DNA from: an uncultured Fodinibius sp.
Lineage (GTDB): Bacteria; Bacteroidota; Rhodothermia; Balneolales; Balneolaceae
Direction of reading: 5' to 3'
DNA: 64,000 bases
NCBI GenBank assembly: GCA_913056455.1
Contig: CAJXMJ010000002.1
Span: 973,665 to 1,037,664, forward strand
In this document: positions 53,379 to 62,300 of the stretch, piece by piece
How positions within the stretch are numbered: position 1 is the stretch's first letter
Layout of the letters: each line of letters begins with the position of its first letter
Translations under genes and position numbers: made by a program
The notes under the pieces: model-generated
Told to the model about the DNA's origin: nothing
Databases searched by the model: none
Seen by the model: only the letters and a program-made list of their open reading frames with translations

Positions 53379-54734
53379 ATGGAAGCGGGACTTAAACCAA
53401 TATCAAATACAAATAAGGAGAACAAGAGTTTAGATTGGCTGACGGGCGTTCTATTTCTATCTGATCTAAAATTTTATGATGTAGAAAAGGTAAAACTTTG
53501 GGATACCTATTTCTCGGAACTGATTGTTGCAGGAATAGGGAGAAAGCCCGAAAGCTTCCCTGATAATGTACATTGGCATGCATATGAGGATGTCAGTCGA
53601 TCAGAAGTATGGAATGCCATCAACAAAAAGGCGAGTAATTCCTGGGTACTCTTTTTAGAAGATGATGAACAGCCTCGGTTTAGTAGTTTTCCCAATGTTC
53701 AGAGCTTGGAAAAAATGAAGTGGTCACCGGCTATTATAAATATTCAAAAGCAAAGTACTACGCATCATTTTTATCAGATGCGTTTGGTAAATGTATCGAT
53801 CAATGAGGATGATATTTTCAGAGGGTATCATTTAACTGATGCTACTGAGTTTGTGCGTTCCCAGGGAGTTGACTTAAGCAGCAAGCCGATTATTATTGAA
53901 CGGGAAAGCAGTGTTTATTCTCATATTGATATTGATAAGGAGTTGTCACTTAAAAAGCAGGCCCCCAAACTATATTTAGTACAGGGGAATCGATATTTGC
54001 AGGAAAAAAAATACGTTCGTGCAGCCGCCCAGTTCCGCCAATTGTTAAAAAAAGAAAGGTTGTTACCTTTTGATCGTTTGGCTGCCGTTAATGGGTTGGC
54101 CAGCTGCTTGGCTGAGCAGCATAAGTGGGAGAAAGCGCTGTCTTTAACAAAGCAATCGCTTGAGGCAGAATCATTGCAGCGGTTACCTTATTTAATACAA
54201 TTTCGTATTCATGAGTTGCGCAAGGAATGGCAAAAAGCGTTTGATGTATTAAGGCAATATTATGATAGACTATCATTATTTTCATCTGCCAGTTTTGACC
54301 GTAAGATTGATGAGGAGAAAAGTTTAATAAACCTTGCCAATATCGCGTTAAAAGCAGGACATCGTGCGAAAGCGACCGACTATTTTGATCGGCTGTTTTC
54401 ATTCAAGAGAGGCAATGCCGATGAGGCAATGTTAGAAAAAGCATTATTGCTTTCGATTGAATTGAATGATCTTGACCGATCGGTTTATTTGTTTGAGCGA
54501 ATGTATAACGATCATTTGCCGCCGAACAAGATGAATGGCGAGTCGAAGAAGCAGATAGATGAAGTTATGACGATGTTTATGAAGAAGGACTGGTACGACT
54601 ATGTCTCAAATATTTATAAAAAGTTACATGAGGCTTATCCGGAAGATCAGGAATATAAGCGAAAACTAATTGTGACGCTCACCAAGACAAATAGATTAGA
54701 CCAAGCTAAAAGGATGGTCGCAAATATTGTGTGA
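53379..54734 (+). CDS. TPR protein with N-terminal glycosyltransferase-like domain
   Basis: 451 residues. The first ~180 residues resemble a shortened GT2 (GT-A) domain: strands LTGVLFLSDL and ELIVAGIG, and an acidic SWVLFLEDDEQ in the place of the DxD motif. The remainder is a chain of TPR-type helical hairpins (LVQGNRYLQEKKYVRAAAQF, NGLASCLAEQHKWEKALSL). It sits between flgL and the cap genes, as do flagellin-modifying enzymes elsewhere. The truncated GT domain may be non-catalytic. It might bring glycosylation to flagellins or hook-associated proteins. Confidence 0.6.
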   Translation: MEAGLKPISNTNKENKSLDWLTGVLFLSDLKFYDVEKVKLWDTYFSELIVAGIGRKPESFPDNVHWHAYEDVSRSEVWNAINKKASNSWVLFLEDDEQPRFSSFPNVQSLEKMKWSPAIINIQKQSTTHHFYQMRLVNVSINEDDIFRGYHLTDATEFVRSQGVDLSSKPIIIERESSVYSHIDIDKELSLKKQAPKLYLVQGNRYLQEKKYVRAAAQFRQLLKKERLLPFDRLAAVNGLASCLAEQHKWEKALSLTKQSLEAESLQRLPYLIQFRIHELRKEWQKAFDVLRQYYDRLSLFSSASFDRKIDEEKSLINLANIALKAGHRAKATDYFDRLFSFKRGNADEAMLEKALLLSIELNDLDRSVYLFERMYNDHLPPNKMNGESKKQIDEVMTMFMKKDWYDYVSNIYKKLHEAYPEDQEYKRKLIVTLTKTNRLDQAKRMVANIV

Positions 54735-54833
54735 ATTCAACATTCAGGGAGGCAAGAGCTGTTTCCCGCAGGAGTGATATTATTCGGAGGGGAGGCTGCG
54801 AGTTTAGCTTCTAAAGCTTATTTAAAAAAGGAA

Positions 54834-56267
54834 CTATGCGTTCTCCTCATCGTTTTCCGAAGCTTTTCTAATTTTATTTCGGATGGTACGGTCCGTAATC
54901 CCTAAAATCTTAGCGGCCTCTTTTTGATTTCCCTGCGTATGTTCCAATGCTTTTTTGATGAGTTGAAGCTCCATATCTTCAATCGACATCAAGGGCATAT
55001 CAGAAAGTACTTCTTTACTGACTTCCAGATCTACTTTTGAAAAAAGATTTCGCTCAATGTGATCGAGTGTGATCGTATCATTTTTGCTCGACAGTATAAC
55101 GCCCCGATGGATTTTATTTTCGAGTTCACGCACGTTGCCCTTCCACTTTTTATTAACCAAGTGCTGCATCAACTCATCAGACACCTCCTTTGGTTCCAGT
55201 CCGTATTGCTCGGTATAGCGATCAACAAAAAAGTTAACCAATAATGGGATATCATCCCGGCGCTCACGGAGTGGAGGGATCGAAATAGGGAAGACATTTA
55301 GGCGATAATACAGATCTTCGCGGAACTGCCCGTCCGTAATAGCCTCTGCGATGTTGCGATTTGATGTGGCCAACACCCTCACATCACATTGAATTGATTT
55401 TTGGCTACCTACTCGATTAAATTCGTTCTCCTGGAGAACGCGCAACAGCTTAGCCTGAATATTAATGTCAATCTCGGTAATTTCATCCAGTAAAATAGTG
55501 CCGCCGTTTGCTTCTTCAAAAGCACCTTTTTTGTTGGAGATAGCGCCCGTAAAAGCTCCTTTTACGTGACCAAAGAGAGTGCTTTCGACCAGCTCTTTAG
55601 GTAAATTCGCGCAATTTATCTTGACATAAGGTTGATCAGAGCGATTGCTGTTTTCATGGATAAGATTTGCAAAAACCTCTTTTCCAGTTCCGCTTTCTCC
55701 CTGTATCATTACCGGTGCGGTACTTTCTGCTATCTGAGGAAGAATTTCCATCAGTTTTTTAATCTGCTCATCTTCTCCGATAAATCTTTTCTCGCGCGGT
55801 TGTATTATTTCTCCATCATTTTGTTGAGAAGAGGACTGCTGGTCTGTTTTATCGGTTGTTCCAGATAGTGCTTTAATCTTATGGTCTTTATGAAAGTCGA
55901 TCTTATCGGACTCGAAAAAGCGGTTGACTCGAAACGTAATTTCTTTGGCCTTAAAGGGCTTGGTGATATAGTCAAAAGCTCCTTTTTGGAGTGCCCGGAC
56001 AGCGTGCGTAATATTGCCAAAGCTGGTCATCATTATAACACCGGTTTCAGAATAGTGTTCTTTGATATGAGCTAACACTTCATCACCGGTCATGTCATCC
56101 ATTTTGACATCTGTCAGAACCAAGTGTACATCGTTATCTTTCAAAAAGTCGATGGCGTCAAGTGGTTGGTCAAAAGCTTCGACTTCGTAACCGTTCATGC
56201 TCAAATTTTCGACCAAAAATTCGAGCAGCATTTTGTCATCTTCAACTATTAAAACACGCTCTTTCAT
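54834..56267 (-). CDS. NtrC-type sigma-54 response regulator (FlrC/FleR-like)
   Basis: 477 residues. Receiver with Asp53 (LVLTDVKMDD), Thr81 and Lys103; AAA+ domain with Walker A GESGTGKE (190-197), the sigma-54 contact loop GAFTGA (237-242) and GGTILLDEIT as Walker B; a C-terminal Fis-type helix-turn-helix (NQKEAAKILGITDRTIRNKI). It should activate sigma-54 promoters, and the only clear such promoter in the window precedes the flgB operon. No kinase is adjacent. The PAS kinase at 20267 is a candidate partner. Confidence 0.93.
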   Translation of the reverse strand: MKERVLIVEDDKMLLEFLVENLSMNGYEVEAFDQPLDAIDFLKDNDVHLVLTDVKMDDMTGDEVLAHIKEHYSETGVIMMTSFGNITHAVRALQKGAFDYITKPFKAKEITFRVNRFFESDKIDFHKDHKIKALSGTTDKTDQQSSSQQNDGEIIQPREKRFIGEDEQIKKLMEILPQIAESTAPVMIQGESGTGKEVFANLIHENSNRSDQPYVKINCANLPKELVESTLFGHVKGAFTGAISNKKGAFEEANGGTILLDEITEIDINIQAKLLRVLQENEFNRVGSQKSIQCDVRVLATSNRNIAEAITDGQFREDLYYRLNVFPISIPPLRERRDDIPLLVNFFVDRYTEQYGLEPKEVSDELMQHLVNKKWKGNVRELENKIHRGVILSSKNDTITLDHIERNLFSKVDLEVSKEVLSDMPLMSIEDMELQLIKKALEHTQGNQKEAAKILGITDRTIRNKIRKASENDEENA

Positions 56268-56498
56268 ATCAATGATATTGAGAATGGTTATTTACAAAAG
56301 AAATGGGAGTAAATACGCCGAGGTTTCTAATATTTGTACCCCGTAAATTGACTAAATATAAAAAGCTTTTCTGATGAAAACTTCAATGAAAAGTTGGGTT
56401 GAGGAAAGAGTTGGTCTCGATGCTTGAAAGTTATTAGGACTCAAGAGGTTATGTTAAAGGAATAACCCCAAATAACATTTTGTTAACTATATTTAATC

Positions 56499-56849
56499 TT
56501 ATTTAAGGATCTTTGAGGCAATATCTCCCCAGACTTCCGGATCATTTATTTTCCGACCCATCTCTGTTTCTTGAGCAGCTTCAGCGGAATGCTCCGAAGC
56601 ATTAAGAAACTCAGAAACCTGAGCTTTCATTTCCTTAAACTGTTGTGATGAAGATTCGTTTAGTTTTTCCAATTCGAGTTTGGCAAAAAGTTGATCGTTA
56701 TTTCGAAACTGATAATCGCCAAGCGAAACTTTGTCTTTAGGAGTATTTCCAGAAGATTTTGATGTCTTCTCTGAAGCATTTCCTTCTGAAGTTTCGTTAG
56801 TCTTATTTATGTTATTATCGTTTATGCTATTTAATTTACTAATATCCAT
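56499..56849 (-). CDS. flgM: FlgM-like anti-sigma factor (tentative)
   Basis: 116 residues. The N-terminal ~40 are polar and disordered (MDISKLNSINDNNINKTN), followed by DKVSLGDYQF and two helices ending VWGDIASKILK. FlgM of other bacteria has the same plan: a disordered N-terminus, then DxVxLS and sigma-binding helices with an ending like IADALI. It is last in the fliS-fliD-fliT-like unit, which has its own sigma-28-type promoter, so FliA would drive its own inhibitor. Homology is weak, so the name is a hypothesis. Confidence 0.5.
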   Translation of the reverse strand: MDISKLNSINDNNINKTNETSEGNASEKTSKSSGNTPKDKVSLGDYQFRNNDQLFAKLELEKLNESSSQQFKEMKAQVSEFLNASEHSAEAAQETEMGRKINDPEVWGDIASKILK

Positions 56850-56888
56850 AGTCCTATAATTGAGTTCCTGATAATTTATGAAACTTTG

Positions 56889-57230
56889 CTATCGTTTTAA
56901 AAGCTGATAGCTTTTTTCGGCCTTATTCCTTTTTATTGCATCGTTTAGCCGCTCTTTTGACTCCTCTAAAATGTAACTCAGTGCTTCTTGTATTTGTTGT
57001 TGTTGTTGCTTGAATCTATTAAAAAGTTTTTCCAGTGATTCTTTCTCTTTCTTCGTGAATGTTGTTGTATCAACTTCCGAAGTTATTTTTATAAACTCAT
57101 TTGTATGGTTGCCCCGTTCCTCAAACCGTTCTTTCAATAAATCAATATCAGCTTCGTCTTTGTGGAGCTGATTAAGAATCTTTCTATTAACTTTTATCAA
57201 CTTTTTTAGTTGATTGGCAACGTTATTCAT
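56889..57230 (-). CDS. fliT: FliT-like flagellar chaperone (tentative)
   Basis: 113 residues, all helical and charged, with heptads (LKKLIKVNRKILNQLHKDEA; FNRFKQQQQQIQEALSYILE). Placed directly after fliD (4-base gap), the normal place for fliT, which chaperones the cap protein. The sequence carries no motif specific enough to be certain. Confidence 0.6.
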   Translation of the reverse strand: MNNVANQLKKLIKVNRKILNQLHKDEADIDLLKERFEERGNHTNEFIKITSEVDTTTFTKKEKESLEKLFNRFKQQQQQIQEALSYILEESKERLNDAIKRNKAEKSYQLLKR

Positions 57231-57234
57231 TCTG

Positions 57235-58632
57235 TTAGAATCCTAATGTTGACTGCTGATTCGCAATTTGATTAAACTGTTGTTGAGCTTGTTGTTGCAT
57301 CTGGTTGATTTCAGCAAAAATTTCCCGTTGGCGTTCCTCATAGCTTTCCAGGTATTTTTCTTCCGATTCAATACGGTTATCCAGAAAATCTATTTTTTGA
57401 TCCAAGCCGCTTTCCAAGGATGAAATGGTACCACCTGTTTCAGTAAACGTTTTCGCGCGTTCATACATCTTGGTAACAGGAGAATCATCATTGGAGAATA
57501 GATTTTTAACTTCGTTGGGTCGATCGGTTAAGGCTTGACTCAACTTATCCGCGTCATCCACCTTCATTTTTCCGTTATTTTCGAAGGTGATACCGATTTC
57601 AGATAGGTTGTCAAGTTCTCCGGCTCCTGCAGAACCCATATCCGTAAGCGCCATCTGACGCATATTTATAGTCAGATTGCGCACCGAGCGCATGTCTTGC
57701 AATGGTCCTTTGTTGCCGGTCTCGCCATTGATAAAGGTTTGGTTGCGAATTTTGGTATTCATTTCATTGTACTTCGAAATAAAATCATCAATATTTTCGC
57801 GGGCCTTCTCCGTATCTTTTGAGACGGTAATTTGTTCTTGCTGAGTCGTTGAATTCAGTAATGTAAAGGTCATGCCTGATATAGCATCATCAACGGTATT
57901 TTTTCCACGGCTGAATGTAATACCATCTACTGTGAACTCAGCATCGAGCTTTGTCGTGTCTGCCTGTTGATGCGACATATTACTGGTAACATCAGCCAGT
58001 GCTCCGGTGGCATTGGCAAACTGGACGCGCTCATCATAGCCGGTCTGAGCACTTTTAATCGAAAGCTGTACATTGCCATTGTTATCCACTTCAAAAACAT
58101 CGCTGTCAGACTCTTCGCCCATTAAATCATTGACAGCCTTAGAAAACGATTCTAAAATTTCTTTGTTTGTCTTGTCCGTACCGTCGTCATTGGTACTTAG
58201 AATACTGATCGTTTCTGTTTTATCACCAATAGTAATATCCACAGAGCCATCTCCGCTGGCCGCCAGATCTGTTGCTGTCCCATCCATTACGTTCGACAGC
58301 ATAATATCTTTTGTGGCTTTTCGGTTTACCGAAATGTCATAAGTATTGGGATCTTTTAGCCCGGATATAGAGTCAACTCGTATGGCATCTTCATTACTTA
58401 TTGTAGCCTTTAAGGGATTAAAGCTGTTTGAGGTGGTACTGGTAAGTTCATCAACCTGGGAAGTAAAGTCGGAAATTACGGAACTTACTGTGCTAAGAGC
58501 AGACTGCTTGTCGCTGAGCTGACTTTTCTGGTCTTCGAGCCGAAACTTTTTTTGGCTCTCGATCAGCACCAGCTGGTCAACAAATTGTGAATAGGGATTG
58601 GTTTGTTGTAATAAGCTACCGATAGAATTCAT
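57235..58632 (-). CDS. fliD: Flagellar filament cap protein FliD (HAP2)
   Basis: 465 residues. N-terminal FliD_N coiled segment (VLIESQKKFRLEDQKSQLSD, FTSQVDELTSTTS), the D2/D3 beta region (about 90-290) and C-terminal coil (IESEEKYLESYEERQREIFA, FNQIANQQS). It caps the growing filament. Order fliS-fliD-fliT-like as in enterics. Confidence 0.93.
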   Translation of the reverse strand: MNSIGSLLQQTNPYSQFVDQLVLIESQKKFRLEDQKSQLSDKQSALSTVSSVISDFTSQVDELTSTTSNSFNPLKATISNEDAIRVDSISGLKDPNTYDISVNRKATKDIMLSNVMDGTATDLAASGDGSVDITIGDKTETISILSTNDDGTDKTNKEILESFSKAVNDLMGEESDSDVFEVDNNGNVQLSIKSAQTGYDERVQFANATGALADVTSNMSHQQADTTKLDAEFTVDGITFSRGKNTVDDAISGMTFTLLNSTTQQEQITVSKDTEKARENIDDFISKYNEMNTKIRNQTFINGETGNKGPLQDMRSVRNLTINMRQMALTDMGSAGAGELDNLSEIGITFENNGKMKVDDADKLSQALTDRPNEVKNLFSNDDSPVTKMYERAKTFTETGGTISSLESGLDQKIDFLDNRIESEEKYLESYEERQREIFAEINQMQQQAQQQFNQIANQQSTLGF

Positions 58633-58650
58633 AATATTATCTTTATCGGG

Positions 58651-58971
58651 TTAATCAGTTGCTGGTTCTTCTGTTTGCCCCTTTGAGGCTTGCTCCCAGG
58701 CATCACGCAGCGGTTCAAGAATGTCCCGAATTTCCTCGTAATTCTCATCACGGGCTAAATCCTGACAATATTGATAAAGTTGGAAAAGCTCCTCAGCAGG
58801 TTCATGATCGAAATTCAGACTTTCCGTCAACGTGTTTAGCACATCACGTACCCTGTCTTGATCTTTCCGGTAGGTTGCCTGCAGTAGCAAGTCGTATAGC
58901 TTTACGACCAGTTGTAATGGCGATGCGTTCATTATCGCTTGTTGCTGATAAACCTGTTGTGGATTCTGCAT
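58651..58971 (-). CDS. fliS: Flagellin export chaperone FliS
   Basis: 106 residues, helical bundle. YQQQAIMNASPLQLVVKLYDLLL is the FliS signature, then a second conserved helix (LNFDHEPAEELFQLYQYCQD). It binds flagellin before export. First gene of the operon, with a sigma-28-type promoter 44-70 bases upstream. No flagellin gene is seen in the window. Confidence 0.95.
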   Translation of the reverse strand: MQNPQQVYQQQAIMNASPLQLVVKLYDLLLQATYRKDQDRVRDVLNTLTESLNFDHEPAEELFQLYQYCQDLARDENYEEIRDILEPLRDAWEQASKGQTEEPATD

Positions 58972-59014
58972 GGTACTTAAATTTCAGTATTAGTTTGGTC
59001 TTGGGTACCAGTCA

Positions 59015-59041
59015 TTATCGACTATTTTGAAAATTACTTAA
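59015..59041 (-). promoter_or_regulatory. Sigma-28 type promoter for the fliS-fliD operon
   Basis: On the minus strand TTAAG (59041-59037), 14 bases, GTCGATAA (59022-59015). Leader to fliS is about 40 bases. The remainder of the 428-base gap up to 59400 shows no convincing gene; the short minus-strand frames there resemble no known protein. Confidence 0.65.
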
Positions 59042-59399
59042 GGCTGTCAAGATTAGAACCCTCTAATCTCATTACCCATGGTCGATATTATATATGCAAA
59101 CAATATGCCATGGCGGTATTTTCGGCGATCTGTACTGGATTACTCTTAATATGTGACGGCCACGGCCATCTCCAGATCTTGAATAAAAAGAAATGTTTTA
59201 GGTGTAGAAGCACGAGTAGCGTTTCTGTTGTTATATCCAGGGTTGGGCTGTTGTTGATACTCCAATGTGACGAATAATTCTCTGGTTTTAGCGAAATATT
59301 CCCCTTCAAAGAAAAAAATTCCGTTAACAGGAAGCGAATACCAGATTGAGGTCGCTTTAAGTACAAGAGAAGTAATTAGTTGGGCTTGGCATTTTATTT

Positions 59400-62300
59400 G
59401 TGAACACATCTGATGTAGTTCAATACCAAAGCCAACGAATTCTCTCGACTGTGCAGAAAAAGATCAAACAAGCCCAAAAATACTTGGAGTGGGAAAAACC
59501 CAATCAGGCCATTGCCGAACTGAAACCCACTTTAGAAAGCAAGCAGATACAACAAGAGTATAAGTGGGTGCCCCACCATATGATGGGCATCGCTTTATCG
59601 CTCAAAGGTGAGCATGAGGCTTCGGCAGGATATTTGGAAAAAGCGGTGAAGTACGGTTCAGAGCAGCCTGAAACCTACCATATGCTTTCGGTAAACTATT
59701 TTAACCTTGCACGGTTTGACGAGGCTGAGAAGTATGGCAAGGAAACAGTAGTTCGAAAGAATGACTTCTTAAAAGCGTGGTTGAATTTGGGTTCGGTGTA
59801 CCGGGCGCAGGCAAAGCTGGATGAGGCGTTGGAATGTTATCAAAAAGCGAATCAAATTGATCCTACTAATGCTGGCGTAGCTTTCCGGATAGGTGAAATT
59901 TACCGTGATCAGGGTGATTTGGAGCAGGCCATGAAATTGTTTGACATCACTTTGAAGATAGAAGAAAATCATATCCGTGCGATGCTTGAGAAGGCGGATA
60001 TCTATAAAAAGAAAGGAGATTTGGATGAGGCGATTCAGAATCTTGAACAGGCAGAGGCGATTCACGGAGATCAAACCCCCATTGAAGTAAGTAAGGCCGA
60101 AATTTATAAGTCCCGCGGAAAATATGATGATGCTATTGCCCTATATGAACGGTTGCTTGAGAAGCACCCTGATAGCGGAGCATTGCGCGTAAACTATGCG
60201 TTGTGTTTACAAGAGGTGAGCCGGTTTGACCAATGTGAAAAGAACTACCGGCGCGCTATTCAGGATATGGAGGATCCCGGGAGTGCTATTTCGAATTATC
60301 TGATGGGATTGCACTATAATCCTCGAAATAGCAAAGAGTATATATATAATGAGCACGTTAGACTTGGTAAGACCTTTACACCTCTAAACGGATCAGATCG
60401 TGCAGTACCAACCGATGTGAGCCTGAATAAAAGGCTGAAGATAGGTTTTGTATCTGCAGGATTTCGTCGTCACCCGGTAGGTTGGATGATTGCCGGTGCC
60501 TTAGAGCAACTGCCCGAAAAAGATTTTGAGCTATACTGTTATACAACAAACAATAAGTTCGATTTTGTAACCCGTCGGATTCATGAAAATATAGATACCT
60601 GGCGATCGGTTGTGGGATACAGTTCTGAAGTTATTGAAAATATTGTCCGGGAAGACGAACTGGATATATTGGTGGATTTGTCGGGGCATTCCGCTGATAA
60701 TTGTCTTGAAGTGATGGCGAATGAGCCAGCACCTGTCATTGTAAAATGGGTAGGTGGACTGTTTAATACTACCGGTCTCGAAGCCTTTGATTATTTAATT
60801 ACTGATGAGTATGAGAGTCCGTTGGGAGAGGAGCAGTTCTATACAGAAAAGCTGGTGCGAATGCCTGATGACTATATTTCATTTGCGCCTCCGGCCTATG
60901 CCTCGGATGTAAAGTCTCTTCCGGCAAAAGAGAAAGGGTACATAACATTCGGATGTTTTAATAATCCCACCAAAGTGAATGATGTAGTCCTGAAGAAATG
61001 GGCTGAAATCATGCGCCGGGTATCGAATAGCAGACTTTACCTGAAGAGCAAGCAGTATGATACCGACTCGTTCCGAGAGCAGATACTGAAAGTTATGGAG
61101 AAGGAAGATATAGCTGAAGATCGCATCGAATTTGAGGGACATACTTCCCACGATGATCACTTAGATGCATATAATAAAGTGGATATTGCCCTTGATCCGT
61201 GGCCGTATTCAGGAGGATTGACGACATGTGAAGCACTATTTATGGGGGTGCCGGTTATTACGATGCCGGGGCCTACCTTTGCCGGACGACATTCGACAAC
61301 GCACCTCATAAATGCCGGATTGGAACAGTGGATTACAGATAGTTGGGGAGCATATACTGAGAAAACAGTTACCCTGGCGAACAATTGGGATGAATTGCAG
61401 AAATGGCGATCGACCTTGCGTGAGCAGTTGCTTAATTCTCCTGTTTGTAATGGTAAGCGTTTTGGAGCTCATCTTTCTGTTGCTTTTCGGGAAATGTGGA
61501 AGCAGCGGGTGGAAGGGTATGAGAATGGTGTTGAGGAATGGCAGGATCATATCACGATAAATTCTCTCTCGGAGGAGGAAGTGCAGGTGTTGACCGACGG
61601 TCCGGAGACTACTCCACTTATTACTGTCAAAGGTACGACGGGTATTGAGGCCAATGACAGAACGAAGAATGAGGATATTCAAAATAAAACAATGGAAGAA
61701 TCAATGATTGACACCAAGGAGATCGTAAAAGAGGTAACACAAAATGGGAATGGACAGCCTAAGAAGAATGGTACGACTGGAGCACATGTCAATTCACCTG
61801 ATAATGACCAAGAAGATTATTTTATAGAAACAAAAGATGGAATCACTATTTGTACTCCTGCTGATTTGGATGTATTGACAACCCATGTGATGCTCGAGCA
61901 GGAAGAATGGTTTGAGCCTGAACTGGATTTTATTCGTGATTATCTAAAGCCCGGCACACAAGTAGTTGATGTGGGAGCTTCTTTTGGCGCGTATGCCTTG
62001 CCGATGGCCAAAAAGGTGGGAAGTGAAGGTAAAGTGGTTGCTTTTGAGCCGTCTGTAAGCTGTCGATCCTATCTCGAGAGAAGTAAGGTGGAAAACAGGG
62101 TGGGTCAGCTGGAAATAATTAGCCGAGGGTTATCAAATAAAGTCGGGAAAGCAACATTCGTTGAAGCTGAAACGCCGGAATTTAATACCACTTCAGAGGA
62201 AGGGGATACAGAAATATCTGTTACTACTCTAAATGCCTGGTGGAATTTTGCCGGACAGCCGGAACTGGATCTCATTAAAATTGATGTCAATGGTATGGAG

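Noticed and set aside
54805-54832. AGCTT-CTA-AAGCT as terminator between the TPR gene and the sigma-54 activator
   Set aside because: Only five base pairs and no proper T run on either strand.
59088-59409. Two overlapping minus-strand frames in the gap before the giant fusion, considered as a FlaG or flagellin remnant
   Set aside because: Neither frame contains flagellin, FlaG or other recognisable motifs, and they overlap each other.
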